DNA of 64,000 nt. Origin: Natronoflexus pectinivorans (GTDB lineage: Bacteria > Bacteroidota > Bacteroidia > Bacteroidales > Marinilabiliaceae). A program made the position numbers and the translations under genes. The notes below the pieces were generated by a model. The model made no database searches. It was not told the DNA's origin and worked only from the letters and a program-made list of their open reading frames with translations. Below, piece after piece: positions 53,801-62,653 of the stretch (position 1 is its first letter; every line of letters starts with the position of its first letter). The stretch covers positions 310,001-374,000 of the forward strand of contig NZ_SLWK01000003.1 in NCBI RefSeq assembly GCF_004345615.1, in the 5' to 3' direction.

Positions 53801-54529
53801 GCCAGCTACATGGTAAAGAAGAATATTAGTAAGTGCTCCTTCTGGATCAGCAAGTAAGTCATCCAATAATCCGTCTGGAAGTGCGGCAAATGCTGCATCG
53901 GTTGGAGCAAATACGGTAAATGGACCTTCGCCTTGTAGTGTTTCTACCAAACCTGCGGCGGTTACGGCTGTGGCCAAGGTGGTGTGAACATCGCTGCCAA
54001 CCACAATATCAACAACTGTTGCTGGACCAGGTGTAATCACCGCGTCAATCACATGAACTACGCCATTGTCGGCTTCAAGATCGGCAAGAACCACATGAGC
54101 ATCGTTGATGAATACGCCATCATCGTTGATGGTGATTGTTGCTCTTTGTCCCTGAACGGTGGTAACAATCATGCCATCGCTTAAATCATCGGAGAATACT
54201 TTTCCGCCAGCTACATGATAGAGAAGAATGTTGGTTAATGCTCCTTCCGGATCAGCAAGTAAGTCATCCAACAATCCGTCTGGAAGTGCGGCAAATGCTG
54301 CATCCGTTGGGGCAAATACGGTAAATGGACCTTCGCCTTGCAGTGTTTCTACCAAACCTGCGGCGGTTACGGCTGTGGCAAGAGTTTCATGAACCTCACT
54401 GCCCGTGATGATGTCAACGACTGTTGCAGGAAGTTCTGCATGTGTCATCTGGAATGACACAAAGAATGCTAAAACTATTCCTGATAGCTTTAGAATTCCT
54501 TTTTTAAAAAAATTGTTTAAGTGTTTCAT
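50882..54529 (-). CDS. Eight-repeat fasciclin (FAS1) adhesin with T9SS sorting domain
   Basis: A 1215-residue secreted protein with a signal peptide (1-31, ending MTHA). Eight FAS1 domains of about 135 residues follow, each opening ATVVDI and carrying GPFTVFAPTDAAF, LLYHV and NGVVHVIDAV. The C-terminal type-A sorting domain (about 1130-1215) starts VFPNPARGQVNI and includes GIYFVVIKSG. It should be exported by the type IX system and attached to the cell surface; FAS1 domains mediate adhesion. Domains 1-6 are almost identical, while 7 and 8 share a different second half (AFSTDLSDGQEIETLL). Near-identity at the DNA level points to recent duplication or gene conversion. Open frames on the other strand within the repeats are shadows. 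Confidence 0.96.
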   Translation of the reverse strand: MKHLNNFFKKGILKLSGIVLAFFVSFQMTHAELPATVVDIITGSEVHETLATAVTAAGLVETLQGEGPFTVFAPTDAAFAALPDGLLDDLLADPEGALTNILLYHVAGGKVFSDDLSDGMIVTTVQGQRATITINDDGVFINDAHVVLADLEADNGVVHVIDAVITPGPATVVDIVVGSDVHTTLATAVTAAGLVETLQGEGPFTVFAPTDAAFAALPDGLLDDLLADPEGALTNILLYHVAGGKVFSDDLSDGMIVTTVQGQRATITINDDGVFINDAQVVLANLEADNGVVHVIDAVITPGPATVVDIVVGSDVHTTLATAVTAAGLVETLQGEGPFTVFAPTDAAFAALPDGLLDDLLADPEGALTNILLYHVAGGKVFSDDLSDGMIVTTVQGQRATITINDDGVFINDAQVVLANLEADNGVVHVIDAVITPGPATVVDIVVGSDLHTTLATAVTAAGLVETLQGEGPFTVFAPTDAAFAALPDGLLDDLLADPEGALTNILLYHVAGGKVFSDDLSDGMIVTTVQGQRATITINDDGVFINDAQVVLANLEADNGVVHVIDAVITPGPATVVDIVVGSDVHTTLATAVSAAGLVETLQGEGPFTVFAPTDAAFAALPDGLLDDLLADPEGVLTNILLYHVAGGKVFSDDLSDGMIVTTVQGQRATITINDDGVFINDAHVVLADLEADNGVVHVIDAVITPGPATVVDIVVGSDVHTTLATAVTAAGLVETLQGEGPFTVFAPTDAAFAALPDGLLDDLLADPEGALTNILLYHVAGGKVFSDDLSDGMIVTTVQGQRATITINDDGVFINDAHVVLADLEADNGVVHVIDAVITPGPATVVDIVVGSDVHTTLATAVSAAGLVETLQGEGPFTVFAPTDAAFAALPDGLLDDLLADPSGALTDILLYHVVGAKAFSTDLSDGQEIETLLADGKVTVTINEGGVFINDAQVIIADLEADNGVVHVIDAVLVPEAEELPATVVDIIVGSDVHTTLATAVTAAGLVETLQGEGPFTVFAPTDAAFAALPDGLLDDLLADPSGTLTDILLYHVVGAKAFSTDLSDGQEIETLLADGKVTVIINEDGVFINGAEVILANLEAQNGVVHVIDAVLVPETDTSIGNVYVGDLRASVFPNPARGQVNIQFELTSAGTVSLELFNVTGQRVGGRTIGNLPSGYNTITESVTDLIPGIYFVVIKSGQQQSVSKIQVVR
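51390..54440. repeat. Tandem 405-bp coding repeats (FAS1 domains)
   Basis: The block ending in CTTGCAGTGTCTCAACCAAA recurs at about 51911, 52316, 52721, 53126, 53531, 53936 and 54341, exactly 405 bases apart. The last interval (51491 to 51911) is 420 bases. Copies differ mostly by a few silent or conservative changes, such as TCGGCAAGAACCACATGAGC versus TTGGCAAGTACAACCTGAGC, arranged in a mosaic way. Confidence 0.95.
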
Positions 54530-54943
54530 GTTTTTTATTTTTTGATGAACATTAAATTATAAACACAAAAACTATTTATTTGTTCTTAATATAACTGTTA
54601 AAATTTCATTTTTAACTGTTTAACTTGCTTATATCATAGCTAAAAACATCTTACAATACGGATATAGTCTAATATTTATTGTTTCATCATATATTATTTA
54701 ATCTATACACGTACCATATTACTTAAATTGAATAATTGCAATTTCCCATTTACAAGCTTATATTTGATTGTATCTAGTAAACCATCTATAGTCAATTTCA
54801 CTCAAGGCCACCATGAGTTTATTCTATTAGTAACCAATAATTATATGAAACGAGCAATAAGAACCAATTCTCATACAGGCGATGATTATCTGGGAAGTTC
54901 TCCCGAGGCTTCAGGGGGAACTAAAAAACACATTATAGAGTAT
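54530..54943. other. Divergent gap upstream of the porin
   Basis: These 414 bases are AT-rich and should hold promoters for both the fasciclin gene and the porin. A frame is open from 54728 into the porin, but its first 72 residues have no signal or domain, so I treat it as non-coding leader. On the minus strand, TAGTTTTTG (complement of about 54569-54577) is close to a -7 box for the fasciclin gene, with one extra T. Confidence 0.4.
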
Positions 54944-56188
54944 ATGAAAAAGCTAACCTTCCTTTCAATACTCCTTTCCCTTACAACTGTAATATCATTA
55001 GCTGACACCCCCAATGGAACGGACGATTATCTTGATATTGGAGGAGCTGTTCGTTTTAACGTCATAAGCCAAAACTATGAAAACCCAAAAACAGCGGAAT
55101 CAACCAGTGCAACATTAGATACGTGGCGGCTGAATGTGGCAGCACGCTACAGTGGTATTGTGCTAGATTTCGAATACCGCTTTTACCCTACTTTCAACAC
55201 ACATTTTATTCATCATGGATATATCGGTTATAATTTCACAGATGAGCTAAACATACAATTGGGAGTAACGCAGGTTCCGTTCGGAAACCTGACATACAAT
55301 TCACATAGTTGGTGGTTTCTTATACCATACTATCTTGGTTTGGAAGATGATTATAACATGGGAATCAAACTAAGTTATGATATAAACAGCCGGTTAAATT
55401 TGATGACAGCTTACTTTCGTCAGTCAGAACCGGCAGGGCCATCGTATGGACAAGCAAGTTTTGGAGGACCTGGAGCAGGAACTTATTCCTACAATGTCAT
55501 CCCTGACGAAGACGGCGCACTATCAGAAAATGGAAGCCCAGCGAATCTGCGAGAGCTGAACCAATACAATCTGCGTTTGGGATATATGCTATTTGAAGGC
55601 ACGGAAATTGGGATCTCGGGACAAATCCAGGGTTTATACAATTCAGTATTGCAGGACATAGAGTACGGCCATGCTTTTGCCGCTCATATAAATTCTGACT
55701 TTAACAACTTCAATGTAAAGGTTCAATACACCAACTATAATTACAAAGCTAGAGATGATGAAGGTAATTTATTAAAGCGTGTTCAAATGGGCGCCTACGG
55801 CGACCCATATTATGGAGATGGAGTAGCTGCAAAGGCTGATATATTAACTGCCGGCATTTCATACAGCCATGATGTTGAATGGGGACCAATTAGTAATATT
55901 CAACCCTATTTCAATTATTCTGTAATGAATAAAAATGGAAGTTTAAATGTAAATGGCACCCAACATCGATTTGAAAATTCACTGATGATGGTTCCCGGAT
56001 TCCTGATTACAGCCGGAAACATATTCACTTACGTGGATTGGGCTTTTGGAAAAAACCAACCATGGTTAACCGACTATTTCGGAACAGGGTTGGGTGCAGG
56101 GCACCTGGATGAAAACGGAATTCCTGTCCCGGCTAATGAACTATCATGGAACAAGCGCTTTAACATCAACATCGGCTACTATTTCTAA
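54944..56188 (+). CDS. Outer-membrane porin, OprO/OprP-like
   Basis: Starting at the ATG 54944 the product is about 414 residues with a clear signal peptide (MKKLTFLSILLSLTTVISLA). The longer frame from 54728 adds 72 residues that hide this signal, so it is rejected as the start. The mature protein is a run of amphipathic strands: YLDIGGAVRFNV, DFEYRFYPTFNTHFIHHGYIGY, IQLGVTQVPFG, LNLMTAYF, then FNINIGYYF with an aromatic end. The FYPTFNTHFIHHGYIGYNF and GVTQVPFGNL motifs fit the phosphate-selective-porin-like group, although the substrate is not determined. It is divergent from the fasciclin gene. Confidence 0.85.
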   Translation: MKKLTFLSILLSLTTVISLADTPNGTDDYLDIGGAVRFNVISQNYENPKTAESTSATLDTWRLNVAARYSGIVLDFEYRFYPTFNTHFIHHGYIGYNFTDELNIQLGVTQVPFGNLTYNSHSWWFLIPYYLGLEDDYNMGIKLSYDINSRLNLMTAYFRQSEPAGPSYGQASFGGPGAGTYSYNVIPDEDGALSENGSPANLRELNQYNLRLGYMLFEGTEIGISGQIQGLYNSVLQDIEYGHAFAAHINSDFNNFNVKVQYTNYNYKARDDEGNLLKRVQMGAYGDPYYGDGVAAKADILTAGISYSHDVEWGPISNIQPYFNYSVMNKNGSLNVNGTQHRFENSLMMVPGFLITAGNIFTYVDWAFGKNQPWLTDYFGTGLGAGHLDENGIPVPANELSWNKRFNINIGYYF

Positions 56189-56522
56189 ACTAATAAATCT
56201 CTGAGATTTATTACAAACTGATTCAAACATGGGGATTTGTTCCTTGCTTCCCTTACATTAACACGCATTAACACCGTCAACATAAGACCTGATATGCAAC
56301 AGGTTAACACAACACACAACGTATATTTAATCATTTTGAATATTGGGAAATTAAACCACCTTAACTAATTAATTGTCTTTATTATATACCCTTAAGCGAA
56401 AAAACCTGACAGGTTTTTTCCGGTAACGATTGATATTATTTCTTTTTTCATCCTGTCCTAATAAGAATATCGAAACCTGTCAGGTCTTAACTAAACGATA
56501 TTGAATAATAAAACAAAAAAAG
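56189..56522. other. Intergenic region with ACCTGACAGGT palindromes
   Basis: These 334 bases hold two related palindromes (listed separately) and otherwise AT-rich sequence. No ORF is supported. Confidence 0.5.
56399..56490. repeat. Paired AAACCTGACAGGTTT palindromes
   Basis: AAAAAACCTGACAGGTTTTTT (56399-56419) is a near-perfect palindrome with T-rich ends. GAAACCTGTCAGGTCTT (about 56472-56488) is a second copy of the same core with the central base swapped. The pair resembles REP-type repeats seen in many Bacteroidota gaps and may also act as a terminator for the porin gene. Confidence 0.55.
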
Positions 56523-59033
56523 ATGCAACAAAAAAAGCAGATTCTTACTCTCATCACGTTACTATTCTTCACCCAACTGACAATTAACTCACAAAACACA
56601 ATAACCGGATACATAAGAGATGCATCCACCGGCGCACCGGTGGAGTTTGCGCAGGCTGCAATAATGCAGCCTGCCGACAGCTCTCTCATTACAGGTGCAT
56701 TGACAGATTCACGAGGTCGCTTTGAAATCAACACCTCACATTCAGGGGAATCTATTCTCCGATTAAGCTATATTGGGTATGATAATTTGTATCAAACGGT
56801 GGAGCTTAATCCTGGAACGAATCGTGTTGGATACATCAATCTTTCTCCAGCAGTCACCGAACTGGGTGAAGTTCAGGTCACCGCAGCTGCTGCACTTTTT
56901 AGAAGTGAAGCAGACCGCCGAATTTACAATGTTGAAAACATCACCATTGCCGAAGGAGGCACGGCCGTTCAGCTGCTTGAAACACTGCCATCAATTCAGG
57001 TCGATGAGGAAGGAAACATCTCCATGCGAGGCAGCGGAAACATCCTGATATATATCAATGGCCGACCAACGAACCTTTCCTCTGATGATACAGAATCAAT
57101 TCTTGAACAGTTCCCGGCCAATGCCATCAGGGAAGTTGAACTCATCACAAATCCTTCTGCACGTTATGATGCAGAAGGTGTTGGGGGAATTATTAACATC
57201 GTTCTCCGGGAACAACGCTTACAGGGAATAAATGGCCAATTTAATTTATCTGTCGGAACCGGCAATAAATACACTTTCGGCACCAATCTCAATATGCGCC
57301 AGAACAACTGGAATCATTTCTTAAGCTATTCGTACCAATATCGTGAGTTTTGGGAAGAAAACGATACCTGGCGGGAAACCTCACTCCCGGGATTCTCTCC
57401 AATAGTTGACCAGGACTACTATACAGAAAACTTTAACCATTCTCACCTGGTTCGCCTTGGAACTGAATATGAATTAAATGACAACTCTTCTGTCAGGTTA
57501 TATTCTTCTTTAAATGCACGCGGACGCGACCGTGAAAGAATTTATAACATCAGAAACCTTTCTGCACCAAACATGCTCGATAGCATGTACACCCGCTTAT
57601 TGGAAGAAGACCAAAGTCGGGTAAATTATGAAATTGGAGCAGGTTACAACTTCAACAACGGAAATGGTCAGGCGTTAAGTCTTAATGCTACTGCTGCGTG
57701 GGACAGTCAGGACAGAATTGAGTATTTCACCCAAAACTATTTCATTGATGATTTAGATGGCGGACTCACGGAAATATCAGAAAAATTTGAAGACCAGTTT
57801 TATGAACGTCCGCTCACCAGCCGCATGCTTGTTTTTGATATTGATTACGAACAAAACGCCGGCGATGCACTTAAAATTGAAACAGGACTCAAGGCAACCC
57901 TCCGAAACGATGACAGGTCGCAAAATTTTGGATGGCGACACGATGTGTCGCAACCATTTCAGGAGCGCATCTTAAACGGAATACCTGTAAACAATCAATT
58001 TATCAGAGATGAAAACATCTATGGAGCTTATTTCATACTGAGCAATAACAATACAGACAACGGGAACAACCGATTCAGCTATATGGCCGGAATACGTGCC
58101 GAATTATCTGAGATAAAAACCTATCAGGAATCAGGTCTTAGAGCCGGATTTTTACAGGATGATGCTTTCATTCCGGCAGTGGACACCTCCACAACCAATC
58201 ATTATTTTGATCTCTTCCCAAGTCTGTTTCTAAGTTTTGAAATAAGCCCCAACCAGGACATTCAGGCCAATTACAGCCGTAGAATCAGACGCCCCGGCGT
58301 TGGAGCGATGATGCCATTTTTAAATGCACAGGATTTTTACAATTTACGATTGGGAAATCCATATTTGGAAGCGGCATATACAAATAATTACGAACTGAAC
58401 TACATCCGTGCATGGGAGCGTTATATGGTAACAGGAAGTCTTTTTCACAGGCACACCACAAACGGTATCACCCGTTTGTTTGTTCCCTTCGAACAGGGAA
58501 CCATGGTAACCTGGACAAATGCAGCAACAACCAACTCTACCGGATTTGAACTTATCAATTACTTTACTCTGAACAGCAACTTTGATGCAACATTAACAGG
58601 TAATTATTTCTACTCCATGGTAGAGGGAGAATTAGAAGGAAGCGAGTATAAAAACGAAAGCTATTCATGGAACCTAAACCTTATGACCAACATCAACATC
58701 CCCCGGTGGTTTCGAACGCAACTATCAACCAGCTACTGGGGACCACGTGTAATTCCGCAGGGAGAAATCAAACCGGTATTCAGTATGAATGTTGGATTGC
58801 GAAGAAACGTACTAAACAACCAGGGAACCATCAGCCTGAATGTCAGCGATGTATTTAATACACGGAGATTTACGCTTGAAACCAATGATGGGAATGTTTA
58901 CCAGAAAAGAGATTTTACACGCGAATCTCGCATAGCAACCATATCATTCACATGGAGATTCAGAAATTTTAGAGAGCAAGTTGAACGTGCAGGCCCGAAT
59001 GGAATTGATGGAGATATCAATGGATTATTCTAA
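56523..59033 (+). CDS. TonB-dependent receptor, outer-membrane beta-barrel family
   Basis: An 836-residue receptor with a signal peptide (1-23, LTINSQN) and an N-terminal carboxypeptidase-regulatory-like domain (about 25-110: ITGYIRDASTGAPVEFAQAAI). A plug domain follows (about 130-225: GTAVQLLETLPSIQVDEEGN, RGSGNILIYINGRP, ARYDAEGVGGIINI). The large C-terminal barrel ends FTWRFRNF followed by a short tail. The plug lacks a clear SusC-type signature and no SusD neighbour exists, so it belongs to the smaller outer-membrane beta-barrel-3 group whose substrates are mostly unknown. Its stop overlaps the convergent NlpC gene by 4 bases. Confidence 0.93.
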   Translation: MQQKKQILTLITLLFFTQLTINSQNTITGYIRDASTGAPVEFAQAAIMQPADSSLITGALTDSRGRFEINTSHSGESILRLSYIGYDNLYQTVELNPGTNRVGYINLSPAVTELGEVQVTAAAALFRSEADRRIYNVENITIAEGGTAVQLLETLPSIQVDEEGNISMRGSGNILIYINGRPTNLSSDDTESILEQFPANAIREVELITNPSARYDAEGVGGIINIVLREQRLQGINGQFNLSVGTGNKYTFGTNLNMRQNNWNHFLSYSYQYREFWEENDTWRETSLPGFSPIVDQDYYTENFNHSHLVRLGTEYELNDNSSVRLYSSLNARGRDRERIYNIRNLSAPNMLDSMYTRLLEEDQSRVNYEIGAGYNFNNGNGQALSLNATAAWDSQDRIEYFTQNYFIDDLDGGLTEISEKFEDQFYERPLTSRMLVFDIDYEQNAGDALKIETGLKATLRNDDRSQNFGWRHDVSQPFQERILNGIPVNNQFIRDENIYGAYFILSNNNTDNGNNRFSYMAGIRAELSEIKTYQESGLRAGFLQDDAFIPAVDTSTTNHYFDLFPSLFLSFEISPNQDIQANYSRRIRRPGVGAMMPFLNAQDFYNLRLGNPYLEAAYTNNYELNYIRAWERYMVTGSLFHRHTTNGITRLFVPFEQGTMVTWTNAATTNSTGFELINYFTLNSNFDATLTGNYFYSMVEGELEGSEYKNESYSWNLNLMTNINIPRWFRTQLSTSYWGPRVIPQGEIKPVFSMNVGLRRNVLNNQGTISLNVSDVFNTRRFTLETNDGNVYQKRDFTRESRIATISFTWRFRNFREQVERAGPNGIDGDINGLF

Positions 59034-59596
59034 AAAATACGTGTACCATAAATAAATTTCTCATTCCACCAGGGATTACTTATAGGCGTAATTACTACGC
59101 CATTCGATGATGATGCATGAATAAATTCTCCATTACCAAGATATATACCTGAATGAGTAATAAAATTACTCGTTCGGTATGAACGAATAAAAAAGACCAA
59201 GTCGCCACGTTTAAGCTCATTCATATTCGGTATAATTTTCCCATATCGCGCCTGTTCCTGGGAGTTGTGCGGTAATTGAATGTTATGAGCTGCAAAAACT
59301 GCCACCAACAAGCCGGAGCAATCCATACAGCGGGAAGTTTTCCCTCCCATACAGTGCGGAACCCCTAAATATTGTCTGGCCGAGCTAATTACTGCATTGG
59401 CATTTGTATGGGAGGTCCTCAACGATTTCTCTACTCCACCTGCTAAGAAATTGTCCAGTTGGCTTTTTTCTCTTGAAGAATTAACATTGCTGTACGTATG
59501 CGAACCAAAGGCCTGTCGGGAACAGGAAGTCAACCCACATTGCAGAAAGAGCGTTACCCAGAAAAGGTATTTGAGAGAAAAGATTACAAACTTCAT
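59030..59596 (-). CDS. NlpC/P60 family peptidoglycan endopeptidase lipoprotein
   Basis: A 188-residue lipoprotein with lipobox LTSC (Cys25) and a C-terminal NlpC/P60 domain (about 65-188). The catalytic triad is visible: Cys93 in MDCSGLL, His148 in THSGIYLG and His160 in FIHASSS. It should cut D-Glu-diaminopimelate-type bonds in peptidoglycan at the envelope. The start ATG at 59596 gives the signal peptide directly. It is convergent with the TonB receptor (4-base overlap) and shares a gap with the DJ-1 gene upstream. Confidence 0.94.
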   Translation of the reverse strand: MKFVIFSLKYLFWVTLFLQCGLTSCSRQAFGSHTYSNVNSSREKSQLDNFLAGGVEKSLRTSHTNANAVISSARQYLGVPHCMGGKTSRCMDCSGLLVAVFAAHNIQLPHNSQEQARYGKIIPNMNELKRGDLVFFIRSYRTSNFITHSGIYLGNGEFIHASSSNGVVITPISNPWWNEKFIYGTRIF

Positions 59597-59661
59597 TTAT
59601 CTTACATACTGATTATTAATTGTAAACGAATTTGGAATGATTTTATTGGATGGTTACAAAT

Positions 59662-59692
59662 AAAAAAGAGGCGATGCATCGCCTCTTTTTTT
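59662..59692. terminator. Intrinsic terminator
   Basis: AAAAAAGAGGCGA (59662-59674) pairs perfectly with TCGCCTCTTTTTT (59679-59691) around a TGCA loop, with T-runs on both strands. It lies 21 bases beyond the DJ-1/PfpI gene end on the minus strand. Confidence 0.93.
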
Positions 59693-59712
59693 ACTTTAAA
59701 TCAACAAATTTC

Positions 59713-60321
59713 TTACAGAGCATCAAAAATAGCCCGCGAAAAGTCGTTCAAATCACGAGGTACCCTAGAAGTAATCAAATTTCCATCAACCACAACAGAT
59801 TGGTCAAGAAAATTAGCGCCTGCGGCAACCAATTCATCTTCAACAGACCCAACAGCTGTGCAACTCTTGCCTTCCATTACACCTGCAGTGATTAAAACCT
59901 GAGGTCCATGACAAATGGCAGCAGTTGGTTTTCCGGATTTGAAAAAGTCGCGTGCAAAAGCTACTACCTCATCAATGTCCCTAAGAACTGATGGTGCATG
60001 CCCCCCGGGAAGTATCAGCGCATCGAAATCATCAACAGACACTTCGGATACGGCTTTTTCAATTTTAATGGTGAAATCGCTGTTGTAAGCTTTTACTTCG
60101 CCCCTCTCAGGACCAATTACGGTAACTTTAATCCCTCGATTGGCAAGAAATCCCATTGGCATGTAGGCTTCTCCATCATGAAATCCTTCACCAACAAGCA
60201 CTGCAACACGTTTAACATCTTCCTTTTCTAATACAACAACTCTCTCTTCGGCAGTTTTACAGCCTGCAAAAAACAATATTGCGGCTGAAATAACACTCAA
60301 AAAATACTTTTTCAGTTTCAT
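59713..60321 (-). CDS. DJ-1/PfpI family lipoprotein
   Basis: A 202-residue protein with the DJ-1/PfpI (type 1 glutamine amidotransferase-like) fold. RVAVLVGEGFHDGEAYMP carries the conserved Glu51; DALILPGGHAP follows; the nucleophile elbow is AAICHGPQ with Cys137 and His138. Most family members are cytosolic. Here a lipoprotein signal with lipobox FAGC (Cys21) precedes the domain, so the product should be membrane-anchored outside the cytoplasm. The likely role, by family, is protease, glyoxalase-type deglycase or stress protein; none is proven. It is monocistronic with its own terminator. Confidence 0.9.
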   Translation of the reverse strand: MKLKKYFLSVISAAILFFAGCKTAEERVVVLEKEDVKRVAVLVGEGFHDGEAYMPMGFLANRGIKVTVIGPERGEVKAYNSDFTIKIEKAVSEVSVDDFDALILPGGHAPSVLRDIDEVVAFARDFFKSGKPTAAICHGPQVLITAGVMEGKSCTAVGSVEDELVAAGANFLDQSVVVDGNLITSRVPRDLNDFSRAIFDAL

Positions 60322-60813
60322 CCTTATATGTTTTAATTGTTAGGCCGGATAGCACCTGCATGATAAGTATCCATCCTGGTTTCCGTTCACGAATCATGCT
60401 CGTTTAATATATCAAGAAAGCATTATAAGTTGTGCAATAGCACAATCACAAATAATCAAATCTCATACCAAATTAGCAATAAAATAATTGATTTGCAATA
60501 CTTTACAATATTTTTTAAAACATTTTTACACCTATAACGGTATTCATTGTTCCCATGCCGTAGCCTGCAAATGGAGCTACAACAGCACAAATCAATTTCC
60601 CCAATCATAAACTATCAATCCAAAACTCCACAAATCCAGTTTTCGGTCTCGGCTCTCCCTCACAATCCTTTATGGTAAAAAAATGAAAAATTAAGTTTCT
60701 TGAATGAAAGAATTAAGTAATCGGGAAAAAATTCTTTAATTTTACGGTGAAAATTTAAACTGGTGCCGCATACTCGGCACTTTTTTCTCACACCATTATA
60801 GAAACTCATACTT
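60322..60813. other. Intergenic, fumarase leader
   Basis: These 492 bases upstream of the fumarase gene are AT-rich and hold no ORF. TAATTTTA at 60737-60744 is 7 of 8 matches to TAnnTTTG. A terminator-like hairpin (listed separately) lies between that box and the start codon. Confidence 0.5.
60763..60786 (+). terminator. Terminator-like hairpin in the fumarase leader
   Basis: GTGCCG (60763-60768) pairs with CGGCAC (60775-60780), followed by six T (60781-60786), only 27 bases before the fumarase ATG. If transcription starts at the box near 60740 this could act as an attenuator; otherwise it blocks read-through. Confidence 0.6.
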
Positions 60814-62418
60814 ATGGCTGATTTCAAGTATCAAAAACCGTTTCCCATTAAAAAGGATACAACACCTTATCGACTTTTAACCAAAGAACATGTCTCCACA
60901 ATTGAAGTTGAAGGCCGAAAAATTCTGAAAATTGATCCTAAAGGACTTACACTTTTGGCTCGTGAGGCCATACATGATGTTTCATTTTACCTAAGGCCAA
61001 CGCATTTGGAAAAGTTGGCCAACATACTTAAAGATCCTGATGCATCGGATAACGACCGATTTGTGGCTCATACCATGCTGATGAATCAGGTTGTTGCAGC
61101 CGAAGGAGAGTTACCCACTTGTCAGGATACTGGAACAGCCATTGTCATTGGCAAAAAAGGTGAAAACGTGTGGACCGGATCAAATGATGCTGAATCACTA
61201 TCGAAGGGGATATTCGAGACATTTAAAGATAAAAACCTGCGCTACTCGCAGGTAGTACCTTTTTCAATGTTCGAAGAGAAAAACACCGGCACCAACCTTC
61301 CTGCTCAAATTGATATTTACGCAGAAGAAGGCAACAGCTACGAATTCTTGTTTATAACAAAAGGTGGAGGCTCGGGCAACAAAACTTTCCTCTATCAGCA
61401 AACTAAAGCTCTCCTTACCGAAGAAGCACTGACCAAATTCGTCAAGGAAAAAATCAAGGATCTGGGAACATCAGCATGCCCTCCTTATCACCTTGCATTG
61501 GTAATAGGCGGGACATCAGCGGAGGCCAACCTTGCAACAGTCAAAAAAGCATCGGCAGGATATCTTGATCATCTTCCAACAGAGGGTAACGAAGGCGGAC
61601 AAGCCTTCCGTGATCTTGAATGGGAGGCCAAAGTGCAGAAAATTTGCGAAGAGAGTACTATTGGAGCTCAGTTTGGTGGAAAATACTTTGTTCACGATGT
61701 ACGTGTAATTCGCCTGCCCCGTCACGCCGCTTCATGTCCGGTTGGTTTGGGTGTTAGCTGCAGTGCCGACCGAAACATTAAGGCAAAAATTACTGAAGAG
61801 GGAATATTTGTTGAAGCTCTGGAAAAACAACCTTCACGATATGCTCCCGAAAGAGCTCCCGAATTGGCTCCTCCGGTAAACATAGATCTTGACCAACCAA
61901 TGGAAGATGTTTTAAAGGAACTCTCAAAGCATCCCGTAAAAACCAGACTCAACCTAAACGGTACTCTAATTGTAGCCAGAGATATTGCCCACGCCCAGAT
62001 AAAGAAGATGCTGGACGAAGGCAAACCAATGCCGGATTACATGAAAAAACACCCGGTATATTATGCCGGTCCGGCAAAAACTCCATCCGGCATGGCATCC
62101 GGAAGTTTTGGCCCCACCACCGCCGGACGAATGGATTCATATGTTGACCTGTTTCAGAGCATGGGCGGATCGCTCATCATGCTAGCTAAAGGAAACCGCT
62201 CGCAAGCTGTAACGGATGCTTGTAAAAAACATGGAGGATTTTACCTGGGATCAATTGGCGGCCCTGCTGCAATTCTTGCAAAAGAGAGCATTAAATCAGT
62301 TGAGATTGTTGATTTTGAAGAATTAGGCATGGAAGCCGTTCGTAAAATCAAGGTTGAAAACTTCCCGGCCTTTATTATTGTTGATGATAAAGGAAATGAT
62401 TTTTTTGCTGAAATATAA
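60814..62418 (+). CDS. fumA: Class I (iron-sulfur) fumarate hydratase
   Basis: A cytoplasmic oxygen-sensitive enzyme converting fumarate and malate in the (reductive or oxidative) TCA pathway. The 534-residue length matches FumA/FumB-type class I fumarases with fused alpha and beta parts. The three [4Fe-4S] ligands are clear: Cys103 in [11 protein letters not shown], Cys222 in GTSACPPYH and Cys316 in LGVSCSADR, at the same spacing as E. coli FumA. Other motifs are [27 protein letters not shown] and, in the beta part, [11 protein letters not shown] and ILAKESIK. Use of the class I enzyme fits an anaerobic or microaerobic lifestyle. It is monocistronic, with a hairpin in its leader and a strong terminator downstream. 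Confidence 0.96.
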   Translation: MADFKYQKPFPIKKDTTPYRLLTKEHVSTIEVEGRKILKIDPKGLTLLAREAIHDVSFYLRPTHLEKLANILKDPDASDNDRFVAHTMLMNQVVAAEGELPTCQDTGTAIVIGKKGENVWTGSNDAESLSKGIFETFKDKNLRYSQVVPFSMFEEKNTGTNLPAQIDIYAEEGNSYEFLFITKGGGSGNKTFLYQQTKALLTEEALTKFVKEKIKDLGTSACPPYHLALVIGGTSAEANLATVKKASAGYLDHLPTEGNEGGQAFRDLEWEAKVQKICEESTIGAQFGGKYFVHDVRVIRLPRHAASCPVGLGVSCSADRNIKAKITEEGIFVEALEKQPSRYAPERAPELAPPVNIDLDQPMEDVLKELSKHPVKTRLNLNGTLIVARDIAHAQIKKMLDEGKPMPDYMKKHPVYYAGPAKTPSGMASGSFGPTTAGRMDSYVDLFQSMGGSLIMLAKGNRSQAVTDACKKHGGFYLGSIGGPAAILAKESIKSVEIVDFEELGMEAVRKIKVENFPAFIIVDDKGNDFFAEI

Positions 62419-62534
62419 TAATATTAGATCGTTAGTCCCGAGATATTCGGGATTAGATTATAGATCTATAGATTTTAGACAGATAGAACAGTTTATAAAG
62501 ATAATTAACGAACTAATAGAATTAGATTAATGAC

Positions 62535-62586
62535 GCAAAGCCGCACGTACCACGTGCGGCTTTGCTGCTTTACAACACTTTTTTTT
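62535..62586 (+). terminator. Terminator after fumarase
   Basis: GCAAAGCCGCACGT (62535-62548) pairs perfectly with ACGTGCGGCTTTGC (62552-62565) around an ACC loop, and a T-run follows at 62579-62586. It ends the fumarase transcript and may serve the other strand too. Confidence 0.85.
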
Positions 62587-62653
62587 GAAATTTATTTTTT
62601 ATTATCTATTTTAGGATCGTAAATTATAATCAACCTATACCTTAGCCTAAACA

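Noticed and set aside
51378-54184. Many open frames antisense to the fasciclin gene
   Set aside because: They repeat with the 405-base period, lack start contexts and are complementary to the conserved FAS1 coding sequence, so they are shadows.
51390-54440. CRISPR-like array because of regular repeat spacing
   Set aside because: The 405-base period is that of protein domains within one coding frame; there are no short identical repeats with unique spacers.
54728-54943. 72-residue N-terminal extension of the porin frame
   Set aside because: It has no domain and would bury a textbook signal peptide; the ATG at 54944 is preferred.
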